A stretch of DNA of 64,000 nucleotides. It comes from Bradyrhizobium canariense. Lineage in GTDB: Bacteria; Pseudomonadota; Alphaproteobacteria; Rhizobiales; Xanthobacteraceae. Below the pieces are notes generated by a model that saw nothing but the letters and a program-made list of their open reading frames with translations, did not search any database and was not told the origin of the DNA. This document shows positions 22,545 through 32,989 of the stretch, piece after piece. Within the stretch, counting starts at the first letter, position 1. The number at the start of each line of letters is the position of its first letter. Location: positions 62,001 to 126,000 of the forward strand of contig NZ_VSST01000001.1 in the NCBI RefSeq assembly GCF_019402665.1, read 5' to 3'. The position numbers and the translations under genes were made by a program.

Positions 22545-22802
22545 ATGCGCGCGAAGAAGTCGTCGGACCTGATCTCTCCCAGCGGGCTCGTCAAGCTGAT
22601 GACGCACGCGATGATGGGCGCAGCCTTGGGACTCGCTTTCAGCCTCTTGCTCGTGCTGTCCAATCCCGGCGTCGCCAATTTGCTGAGTCACGGCGGAAGG
22701 CAGGCCGTTGTCGTTTTCGCCCTCACATTGGTGACGACGTTCGCGATCGGCGCAACACTGACCGGGGTCGTATTCATCCTCGAAGAGGACAAGCAATCTT
22801 GA
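22545..22802 (+). CDS. 85-residue two-helix membrane protein
   Basis: A short polar start, two hydrophobic helices (MMGAALGLAFSLLLVLS and VVVFALTLVTTFAIGATLTGVVFIL) and an acidic tail (EEDKQS). It is led by an exact EcfG consensus promoter, so it probably belongs to the general stress regulon. Function unknown. Confidence 0.75.
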   Translation: MRAKKSSDLISPSGLVKLMTHAMMGAALGLAFSLLLVLSNPGVANLLSHGGRQAVVVFALTLVTTFAIGATLTGVVFILEEDKQS

Positions 22803-22834
22803 AGGATGCGTGCTTTACCGGAACTTCTTTGTTC

Positions 22835-22859
22835 GGAACTCCTGCGACCAATGGCAGTT
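22835..22859 (+). promoter_or_regulatory. candidate EcfG promoter for the 82-residue exported protein
   Basis: GGAAC (22835-22839), 16 bases, AGTT (22856-22859), 38 bases before the start at 22898. A second GGAAC 15 bases upstream lacks a matching -10. Confidence 0.5.
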
Positions 22860-22897
22860 GGCTGCCTGCGTCAATTCAACTCAGGGAGTTCCCGCAT

Positions 22898-23146
22898 ATG
22901 AAGACCACCAAGCTCGCTCTTGCCGTGATGTTGGCAACCGGCCTCGCCGCCGCACCGTTCGCCGTGCAGGCCAAGTCGCACAAGGCAAAACACGGATCCT
23001 CGATGTCATCGTCGCAGACCACCACGGGCGCCAACACCAAGTCTTCCAAGGGTGCTGATCCCTCCGGTCAGGGCGGCTCCGGCCCCGGCTCCGACCAGGG
23101 CGGCACCATGACGAACAACAAGGGCGGCATGAGCAACACCAAGTAG
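22898..23146 (+). CDS. 82-residue exported Gly/Ser/Thr-rich protein
   Basis: Signal peptide (MKTTKLALAVMLATGLAAAPFAVQA), then a basic patch (KSHKAKHGSS) and a Gly/Ser/Asn/Thr-rich disordered tail. The ATG follows AGGGAG. It has a candidate EcfG promoter and a strong terminator, so it is a single-gene unit. Similar in style to the protein at 13825. Function unknown. Confidence 0.75.
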   Translation: MKTTKLALAVMLATGLAAAPFAVQAKSHKAKHGSSMSSSQTTTGANTKSSKGADPSGQGGSGPGSDQGGTMTNNKGGMSNTK

Positions 23147-23164
23147 GTGTTCCCCGAAATCATG

Positions 23165-23190
23165 AAGGCCCCGCGATCGCGGGGCCTTTT
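23165..23190 (+). terminator. rho-independent terminator
   Basis: AAGGCCCCGC-GAT-CGCGGGGCC-TTTT type hairpin, 18 bases after the stop at 23146. The stem is about 11 bp and GC-rich. Confidence 0.85.
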
Positions 23191-23275
23191 GCTTTGGTGT
23201 TCAAACGAACTTTTTCTCGGGCCGCTTCGTCGACATGCGGTATCGACGAGCCCCGCACGCGCGTTACGCCAAGGC

Positions 23276-23485
23276 TCAGCTACGATGGCCGCCCAGGATG
23301 TCAGGGTGGACGCCCGCAGGATCTGATTTCACCAGATGATCGAGCCGTGCCCGCTTGCGGGCGATCAAGAGCTGGGCCGCGGCGTCGTCGAGCCCCTCGC
23401 GTTGCAGCTGCCGGATCGCAGAGCCCAGTTCGAGAATCTCGGCGCGCAGCTTTAGAATCCGGTACACATCCGGGTCTTCCTCCAC
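23276..23485 (-). CDS. 69-residue helical protein of unknown function
   Basis: Small protein with two predicted helices (VYRILKLRAEILELGSAIRQLQREG and DAAAQLLIARKRARLDHLV), likely a helical hairpin. It starts at GTG 23485, with GGGAG about 8 bases before. It lies 18 bases behind the gene at 23504 and is probably in its operon, under the possible LexA-like box at 23789. Confidence 0.6.
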   Translation of the reverse strand: MEEDPDVYRILKLRAEILELGSAIRQLQREGLDDAAAQLLIARKRARLDHLVKSDPAGVHPDILGGHRS

Positions 23486-23503
23486 CGTGCGCTCCCAAAG
23501 CTC

Positions 23504-23779
23504 TCAGCGGCGCGCGACCACGCGCAGAGGACTACCTGCTGCCTTCGCGGAACGAAGGCGCATCCTATCGCGGACATTCGGCAGGACATCGCCGCCACCT
23601 GCAGCCTTCCATTCGCCGATCAGCAGATTGATTTTCCGGCGCAGATCCATCTGCGCCAGGGCCTTCTCTGTGCAGTCCCGATCGCGCTCGACGAGCTCGC
23701 GTACGGACACCTCGATATCGGCCATTTCCAGCCTCAAGGCGCTGATTTTACGTCGAATTTCATTAATTCTATTGTCCAT
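23504..23779 (-). CDS. 91-residue coiled-coil protein
   Basis: The first 60 residues are strongly helical with heptad-like spacing (MDNRINEIRRKISALRLEMADIEVSVRELVERDRDCTEKALAQMDLRRKINLLIGEW). The tail is basic. No domain was recognised. It is divergent from 23841 across 61 AT-rich bases that contain GAAC-N7-GAAC, the alphaproteobacterial LexA pattern. Confidence 0.65.
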   Translation of the reverse strand: MDNRINEIRRKISALRLEMADIEVSVRELVERDRDCTEKALAQMDLRRKINLLIGEWKAAGGGDVLPNVRDRMRLRSAKAAGSPLRVVARR

Positions 23780-23788
23780 GACTTGTTA

Positions 23789-23803
23789 GAACAAAATAAG
23801 AAC
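23789..23803. promoter_or_regulatory. candidate LexA (SOS) box
   Basis: GAAC (23789-23792), 7 bases, GAAC (23800-23803), equal to GTTC-N7-GTTC on the other strand. That is the known LexA recognition pattern of many alphaproteobacteria. It lies 10 bases before the start of the gene at 23779 and 38 before that at 23841. It also overlaps promoter-like TTGTTA-N16-TATAGT on the plus strand. Confidence 0.45.
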
Positions 23804-23840
23804 ATATAGTCAAGTCACGATTTCAGAAGGGAGAAGCGAT

Positions 23841-24035
23841 ATGCAGGTTCAGGGCAAATACGACGCCAAAGCTTTCCTCACCGAGCAGATGACGCGGGCG
23901 CAGGGCCTCCGGCTGAAACGGCTGAGCGAAGAGGCGTATCAACCCGCGCAATATGCGCGGGATCTGTCCTCCAGCGAGGCAGCGCGGCGCATTCAGGTGC
24001 TGGAAGCGGAGATCGAGCTGGCGGATTCGTTCTAG
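23841..24035 (+). CDS. 64-residue DUF3072-like protein
   Basis: Short protein (MQVQGKYDAKAFLTEQMTRAQGLRLKRLSEEAYQPAQYARDLSSSEAARRIQVLEAEIEL) that follows the DUF3072 pattern: a MT-x-AQ helix, a Leu-Ser-Glu-Glu-Ala segment and a C-terminal Ser/Ala-Arg-Ile helix. The family has no known role. The ATG follows GAAGGGAGA by about 6 bases. Confidence 0.65.
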   Translation: MQVQGKYDAKAFLTEQMTRAQGLRLKRLSEEAYQPAQYARDLSSSEAARRIQVLEAEIELADSF

Positions 24036-24071
24036 GCTAGGTCGCGTATCCGGGACGTTGCTTGCGCTTTC

Positions 24072-24096
24072 GGAACTATGCCTGTCTCGGATTGTT
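24072..24096 (+). promoter_or_regulatory. candidate EcfG promoter for the lysine-rich protein
   Basis: GGAAC (24072-24076), 16 bases, TGTT (24093-24096), one base from consensus and 24 bases before the start at 24121. Confidence 0.5.
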
Positions 24097-24120
24097 TTCC
24101 CAGGCCAAGGGAGAACATGC

Positions 24121-24438
24121 ATGGCACGCAAGGCAAAGAAGCGCCGCTACTCGCGCAGCTCCGGCAGCGATGTCGAAGGCGAGATGAAGCGCTACAAGAA
24201 GGGGACCGCGAAAAGCGGACCTGGCGGTCGAGGCGGACGCGTGAAGAGCCGCAAGCAGGCGATCGCGATCGGCCTGTCGAAAGCGCGCAAGAAGGGCAAG
24301 AAGGTCCCGAAGAAAGCAGCGAAACGGAAGTCGTCCAAGAAGACGTCAAAGAAGACATCTCGGAAAACATCCAAGAAGACTTCGAAGAAGAGTTCGAAGA
24401 AAACGTCGAAGCGCAAATCTTCCAAACGGTCGCGCTGA
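24121..24438 (+). CDS. lysine-rich KGG/DUF6496-like protein with histone H1-like tail
   Basis: A 105-residue, extremely basic protein. The N-terminal half has the pattern MKRYKKGTAKSGPGGR and VKSRKQAIAIGLSKARKKG, seen in DUF6496 proteins that accompany DNA and stress functions. The C-terminal half is tandem K-K-T-S/K-K-S-S repeats like the tail of histone H1 or bacterial Hc1. Binding to DNA or RNA is likely from the charge. The SD is AAGGGAGAA, 6 bases before the ATG. The EcfG-like promoter suggests a role in nucleoid protection under stress, which is inference. Confidence 0.8.
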   Translation: MARKAKKRRYSRSSGSDVEGEMKRYKKGTAKSGPGGRGGRVKSRKQAIAIGLSKARKKGKKVPKKAAKRKSSKKTSKKTSRKTSKKTSKKSSKKTSKRKSSKRSR

Positions 24439-24444
24439 CCTCCG

Positions 24445-24807
24445 TCAGATCATGCTGCCCGGCATGAAGCAGCGGATCGACACACCGAACGCGGTCTTCA
24501 CCGGCCACACCATGGTGCGGCCGGCCCGGTTCGGCTCGGTGATCACGGCTTCGTCCGGTACCTCGACCCATTCGCCGTCGAGCCGCACGCGATAATGTCC
24601 ATTGTGCGAGTCCCAATCGGGATCGGCGACGGCAAACCCGTCCGCATCCGAGCAGCACGGACCGAGATGGCTGCGCAGGCCGTCGAACCACGGCTTGAGA
24701 GGTGAGTCCGCGTAGCGGCCGTCGTCACGCCCGAGAGCGTTTCCGCCCCACAGCACGAACGGCGCCACGAGCAGCGCAGCCGTCAGCGAGAGCTTCAATC
24801 GATCCAT
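24445..24807 (-). CDS. 120-residue exported protein of unknown function
   Basis: N-terminal signal or anchor (LKLSLTAALLVAPFVLWGGNALG), then a compact domain with three Cys and conserved-looking stretches (HLGPCCSDADGFAVADPDWDSHNGHYRVRLDGEWVEVPDEAVITEPNRAGRTMVWP). The arrangement suggests a small secreted domain with one disulfide. A longer start at 24876 exists but would put the signal peptide inside. It converges with the gene at 24121, 6 bases between the stops. Confidence 0.7.
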   Translation of the reverse strand: MDRLKLSLTAALLVAPFVLWGGNALGRDDGRYADSPLKPWFDGLRSHLGPCCSDADGFAVADPDWDSHNGHYRVRLDGEWVEVPDEAVITEPNRAGRTMVWPVKTAFGVSIRCFMPGSMI

Positions 24808-25022
24808 GTCGGCACCGATCAAATACGAATTGCCGGCCGGCTCAGCGGCGGCAAGTTCGAAGTTCCACGCTTGCAATCGTCGGCGGCTTCATTGCCGCCG
24901 AGTCCATACGAGATCCGTAATTGTGATGAACGAACACGGCTTTTTCGGACGAACCGGGTCATCCTCCCTGCCGTTAACGAGAATGTTATCGGCGGGCATC
25001 CGAAATCCTGACGGCGAACAGG

Positions 25023-25048
25023 AAAGGCGGCCCGTAGGCCGCCTTTTT
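25023..25048. terminator. terminator after degP (works in both directions)
   Basis: AAAGGCGGCC-CGTA-GGCCGCCTTTTT, a perfect 10-bp stem with a T-run on the plus strand and a shorter one (TTTCC) on the minus strand, 25 bases after the degP stop. Confidence 0.75.
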
Positions 25049-25073
25049 GGAGTTGCGCCGATCGACGTTCGAC

Positions 25074-26612
25074 TTATGCGAGCGGCACCGCCACGAACCG
25101 GGTCGCCTGCGCGCTTCTGACTTGCAGCAGCACGCTGCGCTTGCCGGACGATTTCGCCTGCGCCAGCTCCGAACGGACATCGCCGATATTGGCGACGGCC
25201 TTGCCGCCCACATTGAGGATGACGTCGCCGGTCTGGATGCCGCGTTGCGCGGCCGGCCCTTGCGGATCGACTTCGGTGACGACGACGCCCTTTTGGCCGG
25301 CGCCCTGGACGTCCCCGGCCGGAGCCAGGCTGAGGCCGAGACGCGGCGGCATGCCGGCATCTGGCTGCGACTTGCCCTCGTCGGCTCTAGCCTGTCGCTC
25401 GTTCGGCAACTCGCCGAGCGCCAGTGTCACCGTCTTGTTGTCGCCCTTGTGGACGACATCGAGCTTCACGGACGTGCCTGGCGCCAGGGTGGCGATGGTG
25501 CGGGCGAGATCGCGGGAATCCTTGATCGCGGTGCCATTGACGGCGGTGATGACGTCGCCCGCCTCGATGCCCGCCTTCGCTGCCGGGCTGCCGTCCTGCG
25601 GATTGTCGACGATCGCGCCGCGCGCCTCCTTGAGGCCGAGGCTGTCGGCGATATCCGACGTCACCGGCTGCACCTGCACGCCGAGCCAGCCGCGTGTGAC
25701 CGCGCCCTTGTCCTTCAACTGTGCGACGACGAGCTTTGCGGTCGAGGCCGGAATGTCGAAGCCGATGCCGACCGAGCCGCCGGAGGGCGAGAAGATCGCA
25801 GTGTTCACGCCGATCACGTTGCCATTCATGTCGAAGGCCGGGCCGCCGGAGTTACCCTTGTTGATCGGCGCGTCGATCTGGATGAAGTCATCATAGGGAC
25901 CGTTGCCGATGTCGCGGCCGCTGGCCGAGACGATGCCGGCGGTCACGGTGCCACCGAGGCCGAAGGGATTGCCGACCGCGACCACCCAGTCGCCGATACG
26001 CGGCTTCTGGTCGGAGAATTTGACGAACGGAAAATCCTTCTTTCCCTCGACTTTGATCAGCGCGAGGTCCGTCTTCGGATCGGTGCCGACCACCTTCGCG
26101 CTGTAGATCGCGCCGTCGTCCATCGTCACTTGCACCGACTCGGCGTGATCGACGACGTGGTTGTTGGTCACGGCGTAGCCGTCCGCGGAGATGAAGAAGC
26201 CGGAGCCCTCACCCGTGATCATCTGGCGGTGCTGGCGCGGCATGCCTTCCATACCACCCGGGCCGCGGAAGCCGAATTGCCGTGAGAACTGGTCGAACGG
26301 CGATGCTTCGTCCGAATCCATCCGGTTCTGTTGCAGCATCGCGCTCTTGTCGTTGTCCTGGTCGATCCTGACCCGGACCGAGATGACGGCGGGTTTGACC
26401 TTGCTGACGAGGTCGCCGAAGCCCGGCGGTGTCGCGGCGCTCTCCGCGGCCTGGGCGGGCGCAATGAAGGAGTTCGCGCTGAACGGCGAAGAGCCGGGGG
26501 CAGTCGCCAGCACGGCCAGGCCAAGCGCGGCCACGGTGCCGAGCAGCGCGAGCCGGCGCGGTCTCAGGATCTTGCGGGACGCGGTGGTGTCGGAATTGAC
26601 GTGATCGTTCAT
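25074..26612 (-). CDS. degP: DegP/HtrA-type periplasmic serine protease
   Basis: Periplasmic protease and chaperone that degrades misfolded envelope proteins. The 512-residue protein has a long signal region (RRLALLGTVAALGLAVLATAPGS), then a trypsin-like domain with His near 152 (NNHVVDHAE), Asp near 181 (DLALIKVE) and Ser near 254 (GNSGGPAF). Two PDZ domains follow (about 305-395 and 420-512). The linker holds a GMPRQH stretch before the protease core, as in rhizobial DegP. The start ATG 26612 is the first that gives a normal signal peptide. The leader holds a perfect 11-bp inverted repeat just before the start. Confidence 0.93.
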   Translation of the reverse strand: MNDHVNSDTTASRKILRPRRLALLGTVAALGLAVLATAPGSSPFSANSFIAPAQAAESAATPPGFGDLVSKVKPAVISVRVRIDQDNDKSAMLQQNRMDSDEASPFDQFSRQFGFRGPGGMEGMPRQHRQMITGEGSGFFISADGYAVTNNHVVDHAESVQVTMDDGAIYSAKVVGTDPKTDLALIKVEGKKDFPFVKFSDQKPRIGDWVVAVGNPFGLGGTVTAGIVSASGRDIGNGPYDDFIQIDAPINKGNSGGPAFDMNGNVIGVNTAIFSPSGGSVGIGFDIPASTAKLVVAQLKDKGAVTRGWLGVQVQPVTSDIADSLGLKEARGAIVDNPQDGSPAAKAGIEAGDVITAVNGTAIKDSRDLARTIATLAPGTSVKLDVVHKGDNKTVTLALGELPNERQARADEGKSQPDAGMPPRLGLSLAPAGDVQGAGQKGVVVTEVDPQGPAAQRGIQTGDVILNVGGKAVANIGDVRSELAQAKSSGKRSVLLQVRSAQATRFVAVPLA

Positions 26613-26622
26613 GTCGATATGT

Positions 26623-26656
26623 CCATGTTGGGTAAGTCGCCTTGGACCCAACATGG
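26623..26656 (-). promoter_or_regulatory. perfect inverted repeat in the degP leader
   Basis: CCATGTTGGGT (26623-26633) and ACCCAACATGG (26646-26656) around a 12-base spacer, ending 10 bases before the degP start. In the mRNA the stem covers the place of the Shine-Dalgarno (TGGAC is at its foot). It may be an operator on DNA or a heat-labile RNA hairpin. Confidence 0.6.
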
Positions 26657-26821
26657 TGGTCGCCACCTTACAGCGTCCCGTCCACGCGATTAAATCTTGG
26701 CAAAGTAGCCGGGGCCGGCGACACGGCCAAAAGTCGAGACTGCACGTTTGATGCAGCTCAACGCGGGCCCTGCGCACCGTGAAAGACTGCAGCTACCGGA
26801 TGATGTCCATCGGAGGCGGTC

Positions 26822-27658
26822 ATGTACAAAGACATTCTCGTCCACATCCCTACCGAGCGGCCGATGCGCCCGGTGATCGATGGCTCGATCTCACTCGCAG
26901 CGGGCCTCAACGCCCATCTCGACGCAGTCGCGGTTGGTTATGTGGCAACCAGTGCGGCCTACGTCATGGAGGGCGGCGCTGCGGTGGCGGCGGTGTTCGA
27001 GATGGAGCGCGAAAGCGCAGTGGAGCGGGCCGAGGCGGCGCTCGCGGTGTTCAAGAGCGAAGCGATGAACGCCGGCATTTCCTACACATGCCACCCACTC
27101 GGGGCGATGCCGGGGGATGCGGTCGGGTTGCTTGGCGAGATGGCGCGGCTGCACGATCTCAGCATCGTGCTCCAGCCGGATCCGGCGCAAGGCTCACTCG
27201 ACAACGATGTGCCCCGCGAGATCCTGTTCCAGGCGGGCGGCCCGGTGCTTTTCCTGCCCTACACCTTCCATGGAGCGTTCAAGGCGAAACGGATCGGCAT
27301 CTGCTGGGATGGCAGCCGCCTCGCCGCGCGCGCCATGCGCGACGCCGCACCATTCCTGGCTCGCGCCGAGGAGATCGTGATCATTGCGATCAACGAAACA
27401 GATATGGTTCCCGACGAAGTCTCGACGCGCAATCTGGCAAGGCATCTCGGCCGGCGCGGACTGTCGACCCGCACCGTCAACCTGTCGGCGGCGCGCTCCG
27501 ACATTCAGCCGACCATGCTGTCGCTGGCAGCCGATGAGAACCTCGATCTTCTGGTCATGGGCGGCTACGGCCATTCGCGACTGCAGGAGCGGTTCCTCGG
27601 CGGCGTCACCCGCGCCATGCTGGAAGCCATGACCGTTCCGACGCTGATGTCGCATTAA
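26822..27658 (+). CDS. universal stress protein with two UspA domains
   Basis: A 278-residue protein made of two UspA-like alpha/beta domains (residues 1-145 and 155-278). The second ends with the nucleotide-site pattern GGYGHSRLQERFLGGVTRAML, close to the G-2x-G-9x-G motif of ATP-binding Usp proteins; the first lacks it. The SD is GGAGG, 6 bases before the ATG. It is divergent from degP with 209 bases between. USPs of this tandem type respond to starvation, low oxygen and stress. Confidence 0.9.
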   Translation: MYKDILVHIPTERPMRPVIDGSISLAAGLNAHLDAVAVGYVATSAAYVMEGGAAVAAVFEMERESAVERAEAALAVFKSEAMNAGISYTCHPLGAMPGDAVGLLGEMARLHDLSIVLQPDPAQGSLDNDVPREILFQAGGPVLFLPYTFHGAFKAKRIGICWDGSRLAARAMRDAAPFLARAEEIVIIAINETDMVPDEVSTRNLARHLGRRGLSTRTVNLSAARSDIQPTMLSLAADENLDLLVMGGYGHSRLQERFLGGVTRAMLEAMTVPTLMSH

Positions 27659-27772
27659 TCGAGGGACGACCAGGTCGGGCCGGTCACAAGACCTGTCGTT
27701 CGGGCCGACAACCGCGTCCTTGAGCGGTGCCGGCACCGGCAAGTTCAGGTCATCTTCGAACGAGTTGGACCG

Positions 27773-27985
27773 TCACGCCGCAGCGGGTCTCTCCCACGCC
27801 GTGGCCTCGACGCCGTCCTCGTCGTGTTGCGCATTGCACGCGTCGAAATGCGCCTTGAGTTCGACTTCGGCGAGATATTCGAAATGTTCGGCCTGGCCGA
27901 GCAGTTCCCAGCTCTGGAGCGGCCGGTAGGCGGCCTGCTGACGACAGAGGGACGCTAGCGCGCGGTAGCGACGTACGTTATCCAT
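27773..27985 (-). CDS. 70-residue helical protein, paralogue of the gene at 38298
   Basis: Sequence MDNVRRYRALASLCRQQAAYRPLQSWELLGQAEHFEYLAEVELKAHFD is shared in pattern with the protein at 38298 (ENVRRYRGIASLYRQTAAFRPGQSWSLLEQAKDWEARALLELEAYF). GGGAGGG precedes the ATG. A near EcfG motif (GGAAC-N15-CGTT) lies about 110 bases upstream. No known domain. The aligned N-V-R-R-Y-R and Q-S-W-x-L-L residues suggest a small helical-bundle protein. Confidence 0.75.
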   Translation of the reverse strand: MDNVRRYRALASLCRQQAAYRPLQSWELLGQAEHFEYLAEVELKAHFDACNAQHDEDGVEATAWERPAAA

Positions 27986-28210
27986 GAGACCCTCCCTCGC
28001 ATTCATAGAGCTTATTGCCCTTATTTGCGTCAGGGCGATGGCGGTTGTGCAAAAGATTTGCTGCGCCCGCCGCGCGCTTGACCCGCTTCTAGGCAAACGC
28101 GTGTTGCGCCGAAAGTTCCAATCAGCGCGGACTCAATATGTCTGGTGGAAAGTGGCAGGCCCTGGCACAGCCCATTCGGGTACCGGCTCGCTCCGCCTGT
28201 ATCCCATAGC

Positions 28211-28948
28211 CTACCGGATGAGCGCGGGCTCACCGGTCCGGATCGTCTGCGCCGCACTATGTTGCAGCTCCGGAACCCTGCCGGCTTCCGCAGCAGCGCG
28301 GATGGCGGCGATGTTGCCGGCATAGTCTGCGCTGCTCTTGCCGCGAAACACGGCGGAGCCCGCCACAAGCGTATCGGCGCCCGTCGCAGCCACGGCCGCT
28401 GCATTGTCGCGCGTGATGCCGCCGTCAACCTCGAGCCGGATGGGCCGGTCGCCGATCATGCTTCGAATACGCCCGATCTTCTCGAGCTGGGACTCCAGGA
28501 AGGACTGGCCGCCAAAACCCGGATTGACCGTCATCACCAGGACGAGATCGAGACGATCGAGCACATATTCGATCGCGCTTTCGGGAGTGGCGGGACACAG
28601 GCTGACACCGGCTTTCTTACCGAGCGCGCGGATGGCCTGGAGCGAGCGATCGAGGTGCGGACCGGCTTCGGCATGCACCGTGATGAGATCCGCGCCGGCC
28701 TTCGCGAACGCCTCGAGATAGGGATCGGCCGGCGCGATCATGAGATGCACGTCGAATATTTTCTTCGTCAGCGGCCGGATCGCCTTGATGACGTCCGCGC
28801 CATAACTGATGTTCGGAACGAAATGCCCATCCATGACGTCGCAATGAATCCAGTCGGCACCCGCAGCGTCGATCGCCGCGATCTCCTCGCCGAGGCGGGC
28901 GAAATCCGCAGCCAGGATCGACGGCGCGATGAGGATTTCTCTGGTCAT
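28211..28948 (-). CDS. cbbE: ribulose-phosphate 3-epimerase
   Basis: Interconverts ribulose 5-phosphate and xylulose 5-phosphate (rpe in other names). It has 245 residues in a TIM barrel. Key motifs are [16 protein letters not shown] at the start, [14 protein letters not shown] near residue 35 with metal-binding His and Asp, [12 protein letters not shown] near 142, and EVDGGI near 177 with the catalytic Asp. Its ATG overlaps the cbbX stop by 4 bases. It is the last gene of the Calvin operon. No terminator was seen in the 225 bp after it. Confidence 0.95.
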   Translation of the reverse strand: MTREILIAPSILAADFARLGEEIAAIDAAGADWIHCDVMDGHFVPNISYGADVIKAIRPLTKKIFDVHLMIAPADPYLEAFAKAGADLITVHAEAGPHLDRSLQAIRALGKKAGVSLCPATPESAIEYVLDRLDLVLVMTVNPGFGGQSFLESQLEKIGRIRSMIGDRPIRLEVDGGITRDNAAAVAATGADTLVAGSAVFRGKSSADYAGNIAAIRAAAEAGRVPELQHSAAQTIRTGEPALIR

Positions 28949-29880
28949 GGCTTCGCACTCCCCTGCGCGTCCGCAACGCCGCTAAACACGCGGCTCGCCA
29001 GGACGTCCATGGCATCGATCGTTTGGAGGTCGGCGATCTCGAGCATGCGATCGAGATCGGATACCAGGCGATCGGCCTGCCGCAGGCGGATGCGGTCGAC
29101 GGCGTTGCGGATCGAGCGCGCATTGGAGAAGAACGGTTGGGTCCGACGCAGCGCGATGTATTTCTCGAACGCCTCACGCGCCGCCGCCGAGAGGCGATAG
29201 CCGCGCTCTTTCAGCATCAATTCGGCAATGACCAGAAGCTCGGCTTCCGCATAGTCCGGAAAGTCGACGTGATGGGCGATGCGCGAGCGGAAGCCGGGAT
29301 TGGAGGCGAAGAAGCTGGTCATTCGCTCGCCATAGCCGGCAAGGATGACGACGAGGTCCTCACGCTGGTTCTCCATCACCTGGAGCAGAATCTCGATCGC
29401 CTCCTGGCCGTAGTCGCGCTCGTTGTCGGGACGGTGCAGATAATAGGCTTCGTCGATGAACAGCACGCCGCCCATCGCCTTCTTCAGGATCTCCTTGGTC
29501 TTCGGCGCGGTGTGGCCGATATACTGGCCGACGAGATCGTCGCGCGTCACCGAGATCACCTGCCCGCGCCGCACGAAGCCGAGGCCGTGCAGGATCTTTG
29601 CCATGCGCAACGCGACGGTCGTCTTGCCGGTGCCGGGATTGCCGGTGAACGACATGTGCAGCGTCGGCGGCGACGAAGCCAGTCCCGCACGCTGCCGGAT
29701 ACGTTCGATCAGCAAGAGCGACGCGATCTGGCGCACGCGGTTCTTCACCGGCTTCAATCCGATCAGCTCCTGCTCGAGCTGCTGCAACGTGCCGGTGATT
29801 CCAGCCTCTTCGGCCTCCTTGCGGAGATCGAAACTGGTCTCGCCGGGCTCAGTGGTCATTGCGTGGGGAACATCCAGCAT
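28945..29880 (-). CDS. cbbX: CbbX, red-type RuBisCO activase (AAA+)
   Basis: Hexameric AAA+ ATPase that pulls the C-terminus of CbbL to free inhibited RuBisCO of tight-binding sugar phosphates. It has 311 residues. Walker A is GNPGTGKTT near residue 80 and Walker B is [10 protein letters not shown] near 140. The pore-loop and arginine-finger region ([18 protein letters not shown]) follows. The start ATG 29880 has GAGGTG 5 bases before. It occurs only with red-type (form IC/ID) RuBisCO, matching the cbbLS here. Confidence 0.95.
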   Translation of the reverse strand: MLDVPHAMTTEPGETSFDLRKEAEEAGITGTLQQLEQELIGLKPVKNRVRQIASLLLIERIRQRAGLASSPPTLHMSFTGNPGTGKTTVALRMAKILHGLGFVRRGQVISVTRDDLVGQYIGHTAPKTKEILKKAMGGVLFIDEAYYLHRPDNERDYGQEAIEILLQVMENQREDLVVILAGYGERMTSFFASNPGFRSRIAHHVDFPDYAEAELLVIAELMLKERGYRLSAAAREAFEKYIALRRTQPFFSNARSIRNAVDRIRLRQADRLVSDLDRMLEIADLQTIDAMDVLASRVFSGVADAQGSAKP

Positions 29881-29899
29881 CGGCACCTCGAAGAAAAGG

Positions 29900-29925
29900 G
29901 CTTCGCCGCGGGGGAGCGGCGAAGC
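29900..29925 (-). promoter_or_regulatory. hairpin between cbbS and cbbX
   Basis: A perfect 10-bp stem, GCTTCGCCGC with GCGGCGAAGC, around a 6-base loop, without a T-run. It probably protects the cbbLS part of the mRNA from 3' decay or lowers read-through into cbbX, since RuBisCO is needed in greater amounts than its activase. Confidence 0.6.
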
Positions 29926-29978
29926 AGTGATCCGCCAAGGAAACGGAGCAGGGAGTGCTCCGCGCGGAGGAGAATGAG

Positions 29979-30386
29979 TTAGGTTGGCGCGTGCGCGGGC
30001 TGCCGACGCACGGTGGTGTAGCGGATCGCGCGTCCACCCACCTCCTGCCGCACCAGCTCGAACTCGGCCTCCTGCGGCGGGCGGTTGACGATGAACGAGA
30101 TCCGCACCGACTCCCAGCCATGGCTGGAGTCGAAGCCGCTGAGGCGGATGTAGCGGTCGCCATACACTCTGCGGCATTCGGCGAGCTCCATCATCACGCC
30201 GGCGGCGTCCTGGAGATCGAACATTGGCAGGCCCCACATCTCCCAATAGGTGTTGCGGGGATGCGGATCGTCGGTGAACTCGATGTTCACCGCCCAACCG
30301 TTGGTCAGGCAATACTGCACCTGCTTGGTGATCTGGTCGTCGGTCAGATCTGGAAGGAACGAGAAGCAGCCTTGGGTCAGCTTCAT
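29979..30386 (-). CDS. cbbS: ribulose bisphosphate carboxylase small subunit (form IC)
   Basis: The 135-residue small subunit of L8S8 RuBisCO. The start [19 protein letters not shown] is typical, followed by the [29 protein letters not shown] core. The long C-terminal extension beyond residue 105 ([29 protein letters not shown]) marks the red-type small subunit, which forms a beta barrel in the central solvent channel. The ATG is preceded by GAGGAGA. It lies 11 bases behind cbbL. Confidence 0.97.
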   Translation of the reverse strand: MKLTQGCFSFLPDLTDDQITKQVQYCLTNGWAVNIEFTDDPHPRNTYWEMWGLPMFDLQDAAGVMMELAECRRVYGDRYIRLSGFDSSHGWESVRISFIVNRPPQEAEFELVRQEVGGRAIRYTTVRRQPAHAPT

Positions 30387-30397
30387 GTCAAGTCTCC

Positions 30398-32975
<2,578 letters not shown>

Positions 32976-32989
32976 GACAATTCCTCCTG

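Noticed and set aside
25047..26285. Plus-strand open frame of 412 codons opposite degP
   Set aside because: Arg/Asp/Ala-rich random-looking protein in the antisense of a clear protease gene.
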